64,000 bases of DNA, from positions 295,501 to 359,500 of the forward strand of contig JAQGDQ010000010.1 of NCBI GenBank assembly GCA_030141605.1, in the 5' to 3' direction. The notes beneath the pieces were generated by a model. It was not told where the DNA came from. It saw nothing but the letters and a program-made list of their open reading frames with translations, and did no database searches. This DNA is from Tubiluchus corallicola (lineage: Eukaryota; Priapulida; Priapulimorpha; Priapulimorphida; Tubiluchidae). Below are positions 46,796-58,100 of this stretch, piece after piece; position 1 is the stretch's first letter; each line of letters starts with the position of its first letter. The position numbers and the translations under genes are program-made.

Positions 46796-48163
46796 CCATG
46801 ACTACTCATCTCTCTCTCTTTTTCTTAATATAATATGTACCTATATATATAATACATAAAGATAGGTCACGGTTTGTGAGTGATTATGAAGTTATGCTAA
46901 ACAATACATGGCTGGTAAATGGATGATGCCGAAAAATAGGTTGTGTTCTAATTTCATCTGCCATACCGCTTTGGCTATTTTTCTTGTTGAGGAAAGACAT
47001 ACATATATACATCCTAACATGTCTAATATGACTTTACTGGTTCAGTGCCCCATCTCGGATTATTCTTACTAATTAGCTAGATACTGGTCCTGCCATAACC
47101 ATCAACATTAAAAGGCACTGCATCACATTCTGGATATGGGTGTGCAGCATGCTAAATGTTAATCAAAAACAGCTAACTATTGTCTTTGTTGTATATATGT
47201 AATTTCGTTTCAGAAAAAGAATCGCAAATGTTCATCTTCGCTCAAAGAGGGCAATCTCAGGACGAAATTTTAAGCGAAGCGGAGAGAAACAGATTAAAAC
47301 AAATTAATCAGTTCCAAAAGACGATAAAAGTTATGAAGGAAAGAGCAGACAGACTGCGTGAACGGTGCAAACTTCTGAAAAAGACGCTTCAAGATCCGAA
47401 AAATAAACTGCAGTATCGGTACGACAGAGGTCAGTTCATGGTCAATGACCAGCACAAGCTTCTGATGTGCACCATTGCCAAGGTCGCATGTGGAAATTGG
47501 AAAGAAGTCTTTGCGCATTTATACCTTGGAAAGGCAAAACAAAACACAAGTTACGAGATTCATTCTTTTGCAAGAAAGACGTTCTCACTTCGAACGTACA
47601 CAAGGGAACAGGAAGAAGACATAATTCATAATTACACAAAGATTGTTTTCGTCCGTCATCCATTCGAGAGACTGACATCAACATATCGTGACAAGATGTT
47701 GAACGAAAAAGGAAATCGACACACCTATTTTAAAGGCTATGGCAGAAAAGTGTTAGATAAATACAAACAATACGGGTGGCCGAATGCCACATATCCCAAT
47801 TTTGAGCAGTTTATTCGTAGTCTCACCGATTCAAAATTTGATAAGTTTGATGACCACTGGGCTAGATACATAGATGTGTGCGACCCATGCAGGTTCAATT
47901 ACACTTACATTGGAGAACACAATCATGTGGCTAAAGAGGCACCAGCATTGTTTTACCAGCTGGGTATTTCTGATCTGGTTAGTTTTCCAGAAAGGAGTAG
48001 GACTGCTTATAGGAAGGCAAAGTCCAGCGAAGTTGCACAGCGATATTTAAACGAACTTCCAGAGCAAGTTTACAATCAGATCTATGACAAGTACTCCATG
48101 GATTTTGTTCTGTTTGGATACAACCAAAATGACATCTCAAATTCAACTTCAACAGAACTTTAA
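44705..48163 (+). CDS. Carbohydrate sulfotransferase gene (CHST11/12/13/14-like) with alternative first exons
   Basis: Golgi type II membrane enzyme predicted to transfer sulfate from PAPS to a glycan, most likely GalNAc of chondroitin/dermatan as in the C4ST/D4ST group. One catalytic exon (47214-48163) can be joined in phase 1 to either of two upstream exons, 44705-44792 or 46375-46456; each has its own ATG and hydrophobic anchor. Predicted products are 345 and 343 residues, within the family range. The intron between the two first exons carries a LINE fragment, and the intron after exon 1b carries a long (TA)n. PUS7 is convergent downstream. Confidence 0.85.
44900..45250. repeat. Degenerate GAAT tetranucleotide array
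   Basis: 'aatgaatgaatgaaagaagg' and similar units, with interruptions, inside the first sulfotransferase intron. Confidence 0.75.
45455..46095 (-). mobile_element. 3' fragment of a non-LTR retrotransposon (LINE)
   Basis: The minus frame 46035-45655 (126 codons) encodes SILLYGCQIWD ... KWNTDCRKIFGF, the thumb/C-terminal pattern of LINE reverse transcriptases (LLYG.E.W ... RKIFG). The reading frame continues upstream past 46035 toward about 46090. The minus-strand 3' end runs into AATAATAAT repeats near 45460-45490, a LINE-like tail. It is 5'-truncated and lies between the two alternative sulfotransferase first exons. Confidence 0.75.
46375..46456 (+). CDS. Sulfotransferase alternative exon 1b (signal anchor)
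   Basis: ATG at 46375 is preceded in frame by TGA-AAA, so it must be a start if translated. It has 27 codons plus one base, then donor G/GTAAGG. It encodes M-K-R-Q-K-R-H followed by LVVLLVSACLLFLII and H-R-Y-T-S. The phase (1) is the same as exon 1a, and both can join the catalytic exon to give Glu at the junction. Splicing exon 1a into this exon in the other frames meets stops, so 1a and 1b look mutually exclusive. Confidence 0.72.
46717..46794. repeat. (TA)39 microsatellite
   Basis: An uninterrupted TA dinucleotide run of 78 bp in the sulfotransferase intron. Confidence 0.98.
47214..48163 (+). CDS. Sulfotransferase catalytic exon
   Basis: The acceptor 'aatttcgtttcag' ends at 47213; the exon enters in phase 1 and runs to TAA at 48161. 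A Lys/Arg-rich, possibly coiled stem (about 47285-47400) precedes the Sulfotransfer_2 domain. The 5'-phosphosulfate loop is A-K-V-A-C-G-N-W-K (about 47480-47503) and the 3'-phosphate motif is F-V-R-H-P-F-E-R-L-T-S-T-Y (about 47648-47690). H-W-A-R-Y-I-D-V-C-D-P-C and I-G-E-H near 47860-47930 match the C4ST/D4ST pattern HW...C.PC..Y..IGK.E. A final F-V-L-F-G-Y matches the family end. All key motifs are intact. Sequons such as N-A-T and N-Y-T are consistent with a luminal domain. Confidence 0.93.
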
Positions 48164-48421
48164 TGTGTAGGATATTTCAAATTTAGTGCTTGGATTAAAT
48201 GCGATCTATTGCAGTAATTGTCACAAGCATCACAGTCATCAGCATTGCTCACATGATGGCGATTTACATTTTATTAATAATGCTATTTATTTAGAAAATA
48301 TTTCCTCCAGAACTGTTATCAAAGCTAACCATGGATGAGAACAATAGTGAATAGTTGCTGTCGCAAGAAGAAACGTTTGGTGTTTTTGCAATGGATGTAA
48401 TTTACTAACTATCTTAGCTAG

Positions 48422-48427
48422 AATAAA
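48422..48427 (+). terminator. Candidate poly(A) signal of the sulfotransferase gene
   Basis: AATAAA lies 259 bp past the stop. It leaves under 500 bp to the opposing PUS7 signal. Confidence 0.45.
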
Positions 48428-48898
48428 TTTTGGGATTCTTCACAATTCATTGGACATTGATGTTTGCATTTACCATGCTAAAATTACAAAAAAATAACAC
48501 TATGCCATAAAAGCACTATAATGTAGTTCATTTATTAACTTAGTAGAGTCTTTTATTATTTGCTTTGTTTATCAACTGCTTCTTTAAAGAAATTGTCTAG
48601 TGATGCCACATTTTATAGCATATTGTTCGCTTTACCCAGTTCCCTTGTGTAGTCTGGATTTTTGTCGATTATTCTAATACCGAGAAGGTTTCTACATATT
48701 TAGCAGCTATTTGTTGATGGATTTGAAACTTTGAATAGTTTTTTATAAACTCACAATAAGTAGTTGTCACATTGTGTGATGTCAAGTAGTTTACATTATG
48801 TTATGTACAACTGTAGAGCCTACCAAAACATGCTCCAAATTCCCCCCTTTTAACAAAATTGTAAAAGTAAACACGTAATATAGCAAGAAGTAATTAAC

Positions 48899-48904
48899 TT
48901 TATT
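48899..48904 (-). terminator. Candidate poly(A) signal of PUS7
   Basis: TTTATT reads AATAAA on the minus strand, 55 bp past the PUS7 stop codon. Confidence 0.55.
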
Positions 48905-48958
48905 TAAGTAACTCACTTTTGTTTATCTACATATTAAAAATATTAATTTAAGTTACAT

Positions 48959-49173
48959 CTATAGACCAGTATATGTTTCAGAACAATCAACATTCTCAAG
49001 AGTCACAATGTCGTCACCATCATCATCATAGTTCGTATTGTCATCCACAGTCTTATTAAGCGTGCTCTGATGGGACCAGGATGTGTCCGTTTTCAACACT
49101 TCTCGCAGCGCCATCGTGGCATATGATGAAGTTGGCAAGGACATTTCTATCTTTAGCGCCTTAAATGTCCCAT
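48959..49173 (-). CDS. PUS7: PUS7 last exon
   Basis: Acceptor 'tattttgatag', phase 1. It encodes [28 protein letters not shown], then a diverged tail with Asp-rich [12 protein letters not shown] and a TAG-type end at 48959. Human PUS7 stops soon after the equivalent of S-T-L-N; here about 30 more residues follow. Confidence 0.93.
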
Positions 49174-52100
49174 CTATCAAAATATAGAAATGATCACTTG
49201 TTGAAAGTATAGTACAAGAAAAAAATGTCAACCAGAATTAAGGCTATTAAAAATTTAACGTTTAGCCAAAACAATGTCATTTATTCTTATAATGAATGTG
49301 CATGTGTTCTTATTCAACTATCATTTTTTGCTTATGACAAAGGTTATTTTACAGATTGTACAGCCATCTAAACACGTTTACCATAAACAGGACAGGATTA
49401 TGACCTTTCAGGGCCCCTAGGCTAGTGAAACTAAGTCACTGAAAATAAATTTTTATAAAAAAAAACTATGAATTTCAAAGATGTCATATATTGGAAGCCA
49501 GTGATCTGCAAACTTTCTCTGGAAGCCCATCAGCATGTTGCTTTGTATATGTAAGCTGTAACTATAAATATTGTTCAAACCTGTTAAAGGCTCTGGTAAT
49601 GTTAAACCATTTAGCTTGTCGACGTCACTTAAAACCAGTGGTTGCGTAAAATCATTGTAGTTAGTGATGTTCCAACTCAGATCTTTGGGCGTGACAATAA
49701 TCCTCCGATATGAACCAGGTAAAGAATAGTCCCTAAACATGAATAAATACATGTAAATATTCCAACTAACAGGCTAAGGCAATGCTGATTTGGATGATTT
49801 TTACAATGAAGGAGATATACAAGACTTTGATTTATCAACTGGCAACACTAATGAAAAGGTTGGATAAAATAAATTAATGCCTCCTCTGACATGATTTTTC
49901 TTACAAAAAGTTGAATCAATCTAAAATTTCTGTGTTTCTGAAGCCAAGCATGACTATAAAAGCTTATTTACTGTTAAATTTCTTGCTAAATTAAATTATT
50001 AAATTAAAAAAACATACTGTACATTAGGAATGAGCATTGAACGTTTGAGTTCGAACTTTCGAATCAAATTCGATCCTAAAATTATAAATTTGAATAATTT
50101 AGCACTTTGACCACATATATTCTTAATCATTGAAAATTCATCATTTATCATTTTCCCGGTGGTTTGAGAACTTGTTCGAAAATCTTCCCAGCTCAATTCA
50201 AATATCGATTCGAATTTGAAATGCTGAAATTTGGTTCGATTCTATTTCGAAAGTCACAAAGTCGATTCGATTAAAATTCACTTTCTGGTAGAGAATGCTC
50301 ACTCGTACTGTATATGTTATCACACTACTAACCTGACCTTATGTTTCAAGTTGTGAAAATCTAACCCATCTTCAGTCATCACATCTTTGTACAGCTGAGC
50401 AACTACAACACAGTAAGCATTCATATGCTAGACAAATAATTTTTCATAAACTTTTTTTACAGTTATTTTAAAAACTAACTGACCACTTAATACTAATCTA
50501 TTACTTTTATCATCACGTACTTTACCATAATTTTAGTAGCAACTTATTTTTGTAAAAACCACTAGATTATATAATTGCCGCCACTTGGTTAAAAAAGAAA
50601 AGCATTATCTGCTATACTGATTATTGCTATTTTGGTGCTGAATTTGTAACGTCATATGGGCTAGCATTTTGGTGATTTTTATATCGTAAGCATTGTCATA
50701 TATCAGTGATTGTGCCAGTATACACAGTTTGTAAAATTAAATCGTCCTGTTAAAGATGTTTACTAAAATTTATGCAGTTATACTTTAATATTACTGTGAA
50801 AATTGCTGGAATCATGGTCACTTACAAAGCTATCAAAATCATTGGGACATTAAGCCGTATTGTATGTCAACAATTAAAATTGTTCAAAGTTAATGAGGCT
50901 ATGTTTACGAAAATCAAGCACTTAGACCTGCTCTCGCAATGACAGGAGATATGGTTGCTGAACAGGTTTGAATAAAAGGTCTGAATCTATCAAGGTACAA
51001 ATTAGTTCAACAGCAGAATTCCTACACATTCCTGTTATTTTAAATAATAGATTCTTGGAGACAGCAAAAGAATTTCCCGAACATACTGAAGAAAGGGTCA
51101 AGCTCCTTGTAAAAATACTGACAATTTCAGACTTTTTACTTAAGGGCTTCGTGAATTTTATCATATGGAATGCGCATTCTGTAGACAAAAAACTTGTCTG
51201 TTGCGGATTCAGTCATGCATAACAGCACAGATTCCTTTATTATAACTGAAACATGGTTTAACGCAACAGATGATTCTATTAAATCAAGACTAAAATCAAC
51301 CCTCCAATGTTTTAACATATGCCAAGTACCAAGATTAAAAAGAAAGAGAGGTGGTGTTGCAATCATCGTTAAATTCAAAATCAAAGTAAACGTAAATGTA
51401 AACAAATCGCCCAGCTACAAAACGTTTGAGTTACTAGATACTAGAGGTACGTACACCATCAATGGTTATTCGCCTGGTTGTTGCTTATGATTGGAAGGGG
51501 ATGATTATAGGCTTTTTAAAAGAATTTTCATCATACATAGAATCAGTTTTGCATACTAAGGGACGCTACTCATTGTAGGTGATTTTAACATCCACGTGGA
51601 TGATTCCACGGATAGTGATGCTGCAAAGTTCACTGATCTGTTATTTTCCTTATGGTTGACACAACATGTACAAGAACTCAAGCATGAAAAAGGTGATATC
51701 CTTGACCTTATCATTACAAGACCATCAGATATAGATGCTTCTAACATTAGCTATGATTGGTCACTACATTCAGATCATGTTGCTATACATTTTACAGTTA
51801 ACACAGCTACTACTTTGCGTCCTTCAAAAACGTTACGTACCTCCAGAAACACTAGTGATATTGACATTTCTGTTCTACAATGTAAGATTGCCTCATATTT
51901 ACCAAGAACATTGGAATACCTACATCCACTTTGCTAGACCTTGTTAATGGCTACAGTTCAGCATTACAAACAGCATTTGATGAAGTTGCTCCACCTAAGC
52001 AATTTCTGGACAAAGCTCATACTATGTTGTATAACCAGCAGCTGCTTGCTTGCCGTAAAGGTCTTTGCAAATTAGAATGCAAATGGCTATAAGCAAACTA

Positions 52101-55100
52101 ACCATTGACCATGAGATGTTCAAGCAGCCAAGAAATTCTTACAGACGAAAGTTAAATGAAGCCCACACTGCACACCATCGTCAAAGAATTGACAATGCTG
52201 ATCAGAAAACCTTACACGGCATTATTGACAGTATCATAGGATATAAAAAGCAGTAGCGCCAATACTTCCAAACACTAATATCTCAGATCTACCAGAAGTG
52301 TTTGCTAAGTCTTTTCATTTAAAAATCTGTGAAATTCGACAGTGTTTTCTGCATGTCAACGTATAAATGAATTCATTAAAGCATTGTGTCCCTTAAAATA
52401 TTTTGAAGCAGTTTCAGACAACTTTGCTACCAAACTTGTCATGAATTTGCCATCCAAGTCGTGTATGTTAGATCCTCTGCCCACTTATCTCTTGAAAAAA
52501 AGTATACCAGAAATAGCACCTACTGAGACTGGTATTATTAATGAATTTTTAACACAGGGAGAATTCCAAGAATCATGCAAATCTGCAATAGTTTGATCAC
52601 AATTGAAAAAGCAATTTCCAAACTACCTCTTCTGTCCAAATTTATAGAAAAAGTAATTCACAAACAGTTGGATTTGTGTCTTTCTAGAAATTTTCTACCC
52701 TACTTATCAAACTGCATATTGTGGGCAACTTTGTACCAAGACTGCACTCATCAGGTTGCACAACAACATAATGTGTGCGCTAGATAAGCAAAAAGACGTA
52801 ATATTGATACTGATCCACCACTTTTGACACCATTGACCATAATATGTTGCTGCAGAGGTTACAGTGAATTTTCGGCATCACGGATGTTGTCTTAAATTGG
52901 TTCAAATCTTATGTATGTGGGAGAAATCAGTTCCCCAGGGTTCAATTTTGGGTACTGTTTTATTTAGTTTATATGCGGCTTCTCTAGAATCTATCATTCT
53001 AAGTCATAATATGCAATGCACCATGTACGCTGACGACACACAAACTCTACATCAAATATTAGGGGGCCAGTGCTCCAGTCAATCAAATTGAAGCATGTAT
53101 CAGTGAAATTCGACATCGGATGAAGGTCAACAAACTCACCTTAAACAATGACAACACAGAATATGTCCGTTTCTCAAATAAATTGACAGTTCGTGTACTA
53201 TGTCAGCGTACCTTAGTCGGTCAGCATCATTGGCTTTGTGGAAAATCAGACATATTCTCACACACCAAACAACTGAAAAACTCATACATGCCTTCATAAC
53301 GTCCAAACAAGATTATTCCAATAGTTTACTTTTTGAATTCCCTGACCATGAAAATCGCAAACTCCAACTAATTCAGAACTCTGCTGCCCGTCTCATTACA
53401 AAAACTAGAAAACATGATCATATTACACTCATTCTAAGAGAGTTACATTGGTTGCCGATAAAGTTCCGAATTCAATTTAAAATCTTTGTATTACCTACAA
53501 AATACTACATGGTTTAGCACCTGTATATCTTACTGATCTTTTAATATGCCATAACATGGACTGAACACTTCGTTCTAGTAATTCTAATGAACAAATTAAT
53601 TTGCATTAGCCAATTCCTAAAACAGTATTCTATGGTGAAAAAGCTTTTTCTGTCTGTGTTCCGCATCTCTGGAATAATTTACCTGTTTCTATACATTCTG
53701 CAAACTCATTAGATTGTTTTAAACATATTTGTTTAAATAGCACTTTTTATGATGATATATTTTTAATGTAGTTTAAATTTTATGTTACGTACGAATTTTA
53801 AATGTATTTTATGGTTCAGCATGCTGAGATTTTAAATGATGTAGTGTGCTATATAAATAAATTTTACGTTACATTTCGGATGTCTGACAAATGGAAATGA
53901 AATGAATGAGAAAGAATGAAAAGAAATTGGAAATGAGCACCTACATGTTAGTAAAAAGTGTCTATGTGCAGTGGCCTAAACTAAATTTTGCTGCTGAATG
54001 AGTTCATTCCACAAGATGTGTTGTATTTACATAATGTTAGAAAAATAAACTTGCTGGAATCCTTCTTTAAGTTTAAATTCACAAAAATTAGTTGCCAGAA
54101 ACAAAAAACGGAAATGCCATGTCATCACACTACAATATAAGACTAGCAATAGTACCTATCTTTTTAACAGAAAGTAAGAAATGGAAAATTCACACAACTA
54201 TAATTCACAAGGAATTTAGATGTATCATTTTCTAACATAGCATGTTATTATTAACTTTAATTTAGTGCACTTGATCTGTGAATTACCTGAATTGTCTGGG
54301 TAGATCACATCATAGCCAGGTAATGGCAGAACAACATCAGTTATTGAGTATTTTGTGACATCATCACTTGTTAGTATGTGCAGTTCATGCTTAGTAAGCT
54401 TCTTTTCTACTGGTAAATCTAAAAAAAGCAAGTTAATATGTGACATCAGCTATTTTAATGTAGACTGACAAAAGTGTAATTGCAAAAATCAAATTTTAGT
54501 CAGAGAAATCTTCAGAATAGAACATTTATCTGAAAATGTCACTGCTAATTAAGATAATTCACTTTTAAAGGTGGGCCTCATATTTCCACATGTTACCTTA
54601 CATCATTTAGTGCAATATTTGTAATATCTAAAATGTCTTGCATTGAAAAATGACTTTACAGTTTGGAAATTGCAACACCAATGCCTAAATATTGTCAGCT
54701 AGCATTTAGATTAGAATTGATTCTTTAGTTCAACAGCAAGGTCATAGATTACACAAAAAATACACACACAATTACAATTATATTTGTAACAATAGTTACA
54801 AAGAACATCTAAAACTACAACCATTAAAACATAATAAAAATACTACATTTAGAATTAGAAAACAATTCATTCAATAGACACGTATCATTTTAACACTGCA
54901 ATCAGTTTTCAGTTATCTATACCTAAACGGTAGACAACATACAGTCCATTTCGAATTCATTTATACTGCAGACTAAAAACAAATGTCTAAGTTTAAAATA
55001 CATTTCACGCTTGACAAGCCAGCAAGTAGCTTTTACATCAATTCAATATAGAAACAGCAAGGGACAACACAGGGTAACACAATATGGCACAATGAATGCA

Positions 55101-58100
55101 ATTTAAATGCAAGACTACAATTCGAAGTAGCACAGCACAAAATTACACAACACATAATGCAACACATGCATATATAACACAACGCATCATATACAGTGTT
55201 CCCTCACTTATCACGGGTGTTCCGTTGCAGGCCCACCCGCGATAAGTGAATTTCTGCGAATCAGGGACGCTATACTCATTTTAGTAGTTATACATTATTT
55301 TAAATCTTTTCAAACCCTCCCCACACTCTTATACATAACCCTTTCCCATTCCCTTGATAATTTTTCCCATACTGTACATGTACCTTCTAAAAAACTTTAC
55401 TTAAATGTTCATAAAAATGTTTTAAACTCTTAAACCTAGATACGTAATTTTAAAAATTTGATATGGGTACTCACCATTGAAGATACGTCCTACAGCTTAG
55501 CATAATGACAATGAATTAGCTGTGCAGTAATGATGATGATGGAGATGAAGATGACATAAATGTCAAGAAGAGTATTACTGCTCTTCTAAAGGCACCACTT
55601 CATCAGGTGGTGCAGTATCTTCGGCATTGGACTTAACTTCTACTACTTCCGCTAAAGGCGTAGGCGTAACAGATCTCTTCATGCGAGTTATGCACATAGT
55701 TATGGGGAGTTACTGGCGCTGCTTCTTTGCCTGGATGAACATTGAACTACGCATATGCAAAAATACTTTAGACGGAGTACCGCAAAAACCCGCGAAACAG
55801 CGGAAATACCATGATAAATATTTTACATTAATATTTTGAAAACCCGCGAAACAGCGAGTCTGCGATAAATGAACCATGAAGTAGCGAGGGAACACTGTAG
55901 TGCACTCCATATCACAACATGAAAGTAAGAGATACTAAAACACATGTACAAGCAGGAGTAGAAATCATTCAGCTGACATTATTGCATACCTTCTTTAGTG
56001 ACCAAGTCCCCGGGAATCGGGTTCAAACTCAAGTGCAATCGTTTTGAAACAATTTTGTTCCAGACATAACTCTGGTAACTGTGAATATACATGAGACGAA
56101 GATTACGAGGCAGCTACAAGAAACATAAAAAATTTCACATAGTGTTAGTTGCTTCAATTTCATTAAAAATTTGTCATGTATTTGCTACTTCTATTTTATC
56201 ACTAGGTTAGCATAACCAGAACTGCTTCAACATTCAAAAATAAAATATAAAGCCTGATACGAAAGCACAGCACCATGTACTTGCCTTGTAGATACGTAAA
56301 AGTTTTGTTAAACATTTTTGTAGCATAATTTCAATGATAATAATGCATCAAAAAAGAAAATGGTTATAAACCATTTAATCATCAGCACCCACAATCATGA
56401 TCATTGTTGCCATCACTGTCATCATCACCACCACTGCTGCTGCCACCACTACCACCGCCATCATCATCACCTTCAACATTACCATTTCTATGGCCTGGAA
56501 GTAGTTATTTCTTTCCTTAGATTTGCCCAGCTTTCTGTCTAAGTTTTCTAGAAGCTGTCGTTCCACAGACCAGCATTTTGGTAATTTAGCCTTGGCAGCA
56601 GCTGCATCCTGTGTTTTCCACCAGATGACTCTGCTCTCTTCACACCTGTCTGAGCACAACGAAATTAAATAGAATGATAAAATTCAAAGAAGTACTGCCA
56701 GCCGGGAAAATTTTGCATACTGAGAAGTATTGCAAATTTCGTGACAAAATCAGGTCAAGCAAAAAATAAAAGGTGACAATCACTTTTACCTCATGTTAAA
56801 CAAGGTCAGATTATTTTACGGGCTAGTATACGTTGCAGATTGGGGGCCCTCGAGTTTTGGTAACATTTGGTAAAAAATTCGTTTTTTCACTATGGCTGTG
56901 TTGAAATTTCAGCTAATTTGGTTTGGAATAAATGGTAAAATGGCGGTATTTCTTAAAGAATATTTTTCAAAAAACTGACAAACAAAAGATAGCAATTCTA
57001 GTTATTTACAGAATTTGTGACAAATTTTCTTCAAGCTATGTAAATGTCGCTAAAATATATTACGAGTAAAAATATTCAAGATGGGTGGGTGCAGGGGAGT
57101 TAGAGGGTGGCTATGTCTGAGGGGAGCCCCATAATTTCATTAGCCTAGGACCGCAAAAAGGTCATAATCCAGCGCTATATGTAAATTCGATATATGCATG
57201 TGTAAACTTCACTCTATGCAGGTTTTAATAGTCAAGTAGACACCATCTTACCTGATGGTCCAGTCCTGCGAGGTTTAAGTATTAGTTGAACAGCCTCGCT
57301 CCACTTACTAAGAAGCAATGCTCGCCCTATATGGTGAGTTGGGATCCTCGTTACTCCAAACCGCTGCATACCATAATAGTTAATAAAGCCATGTTCTTTT
57401 AAGTTAAGCATTGCCTTATGGATGTCACTAACAGAACCAGTTACATTCCTAAAGAATATTAACTTTATTGCCATATTAAAAAATGCTGTGCTCAGCTTCC
57501 CATCATTGACTCTTTGATGCAATTTGTGGTTTGACTTTTACTTGTTACATGACAAACAGTTTCTTAAGTATAGCATAGTGCACAATGCTAACACATCACA
57601 AACAATTATTATACAAATACTGTAGTGCAGCATGTTAAAAAATGAGCAATGAATTCAAGCACAGAAGAGAATTTGTGATATGCAATTGTTTGGAGCACAT
57701 AACCATCTAATAAGCTTTGCTTGCAAAGACACTTAAATAATCTTTCAAGTTTTAACTCGAATCAATTTATTTAATTAAACTAGTTTTCTAACAAGGTTTT
57801 ATTTGATATATCACAAGGAACAGTGAAACAATAGCAGGAAGACAGCACCGAACCTTTATTTTCAATTTTGGCTGCATCCAAAATTTTGTAAATAGATCCA
57901 AAATGGTATGCACAGTTAGATCATGTGACTCATACCACATATGGTAGTGCAATGTGTGTGTCTGTGTTACTTCATGTTTGATCACCATGATTTCTCTACA
58001 CGAGTTTAAGTAAGTGGTGCACAATAGCTAAAAAAACACAGGATGTGGGGTGAAAGAAATAGCTAACTTGGCAGGGCAAATGTCAGTCATTACATTTAAG

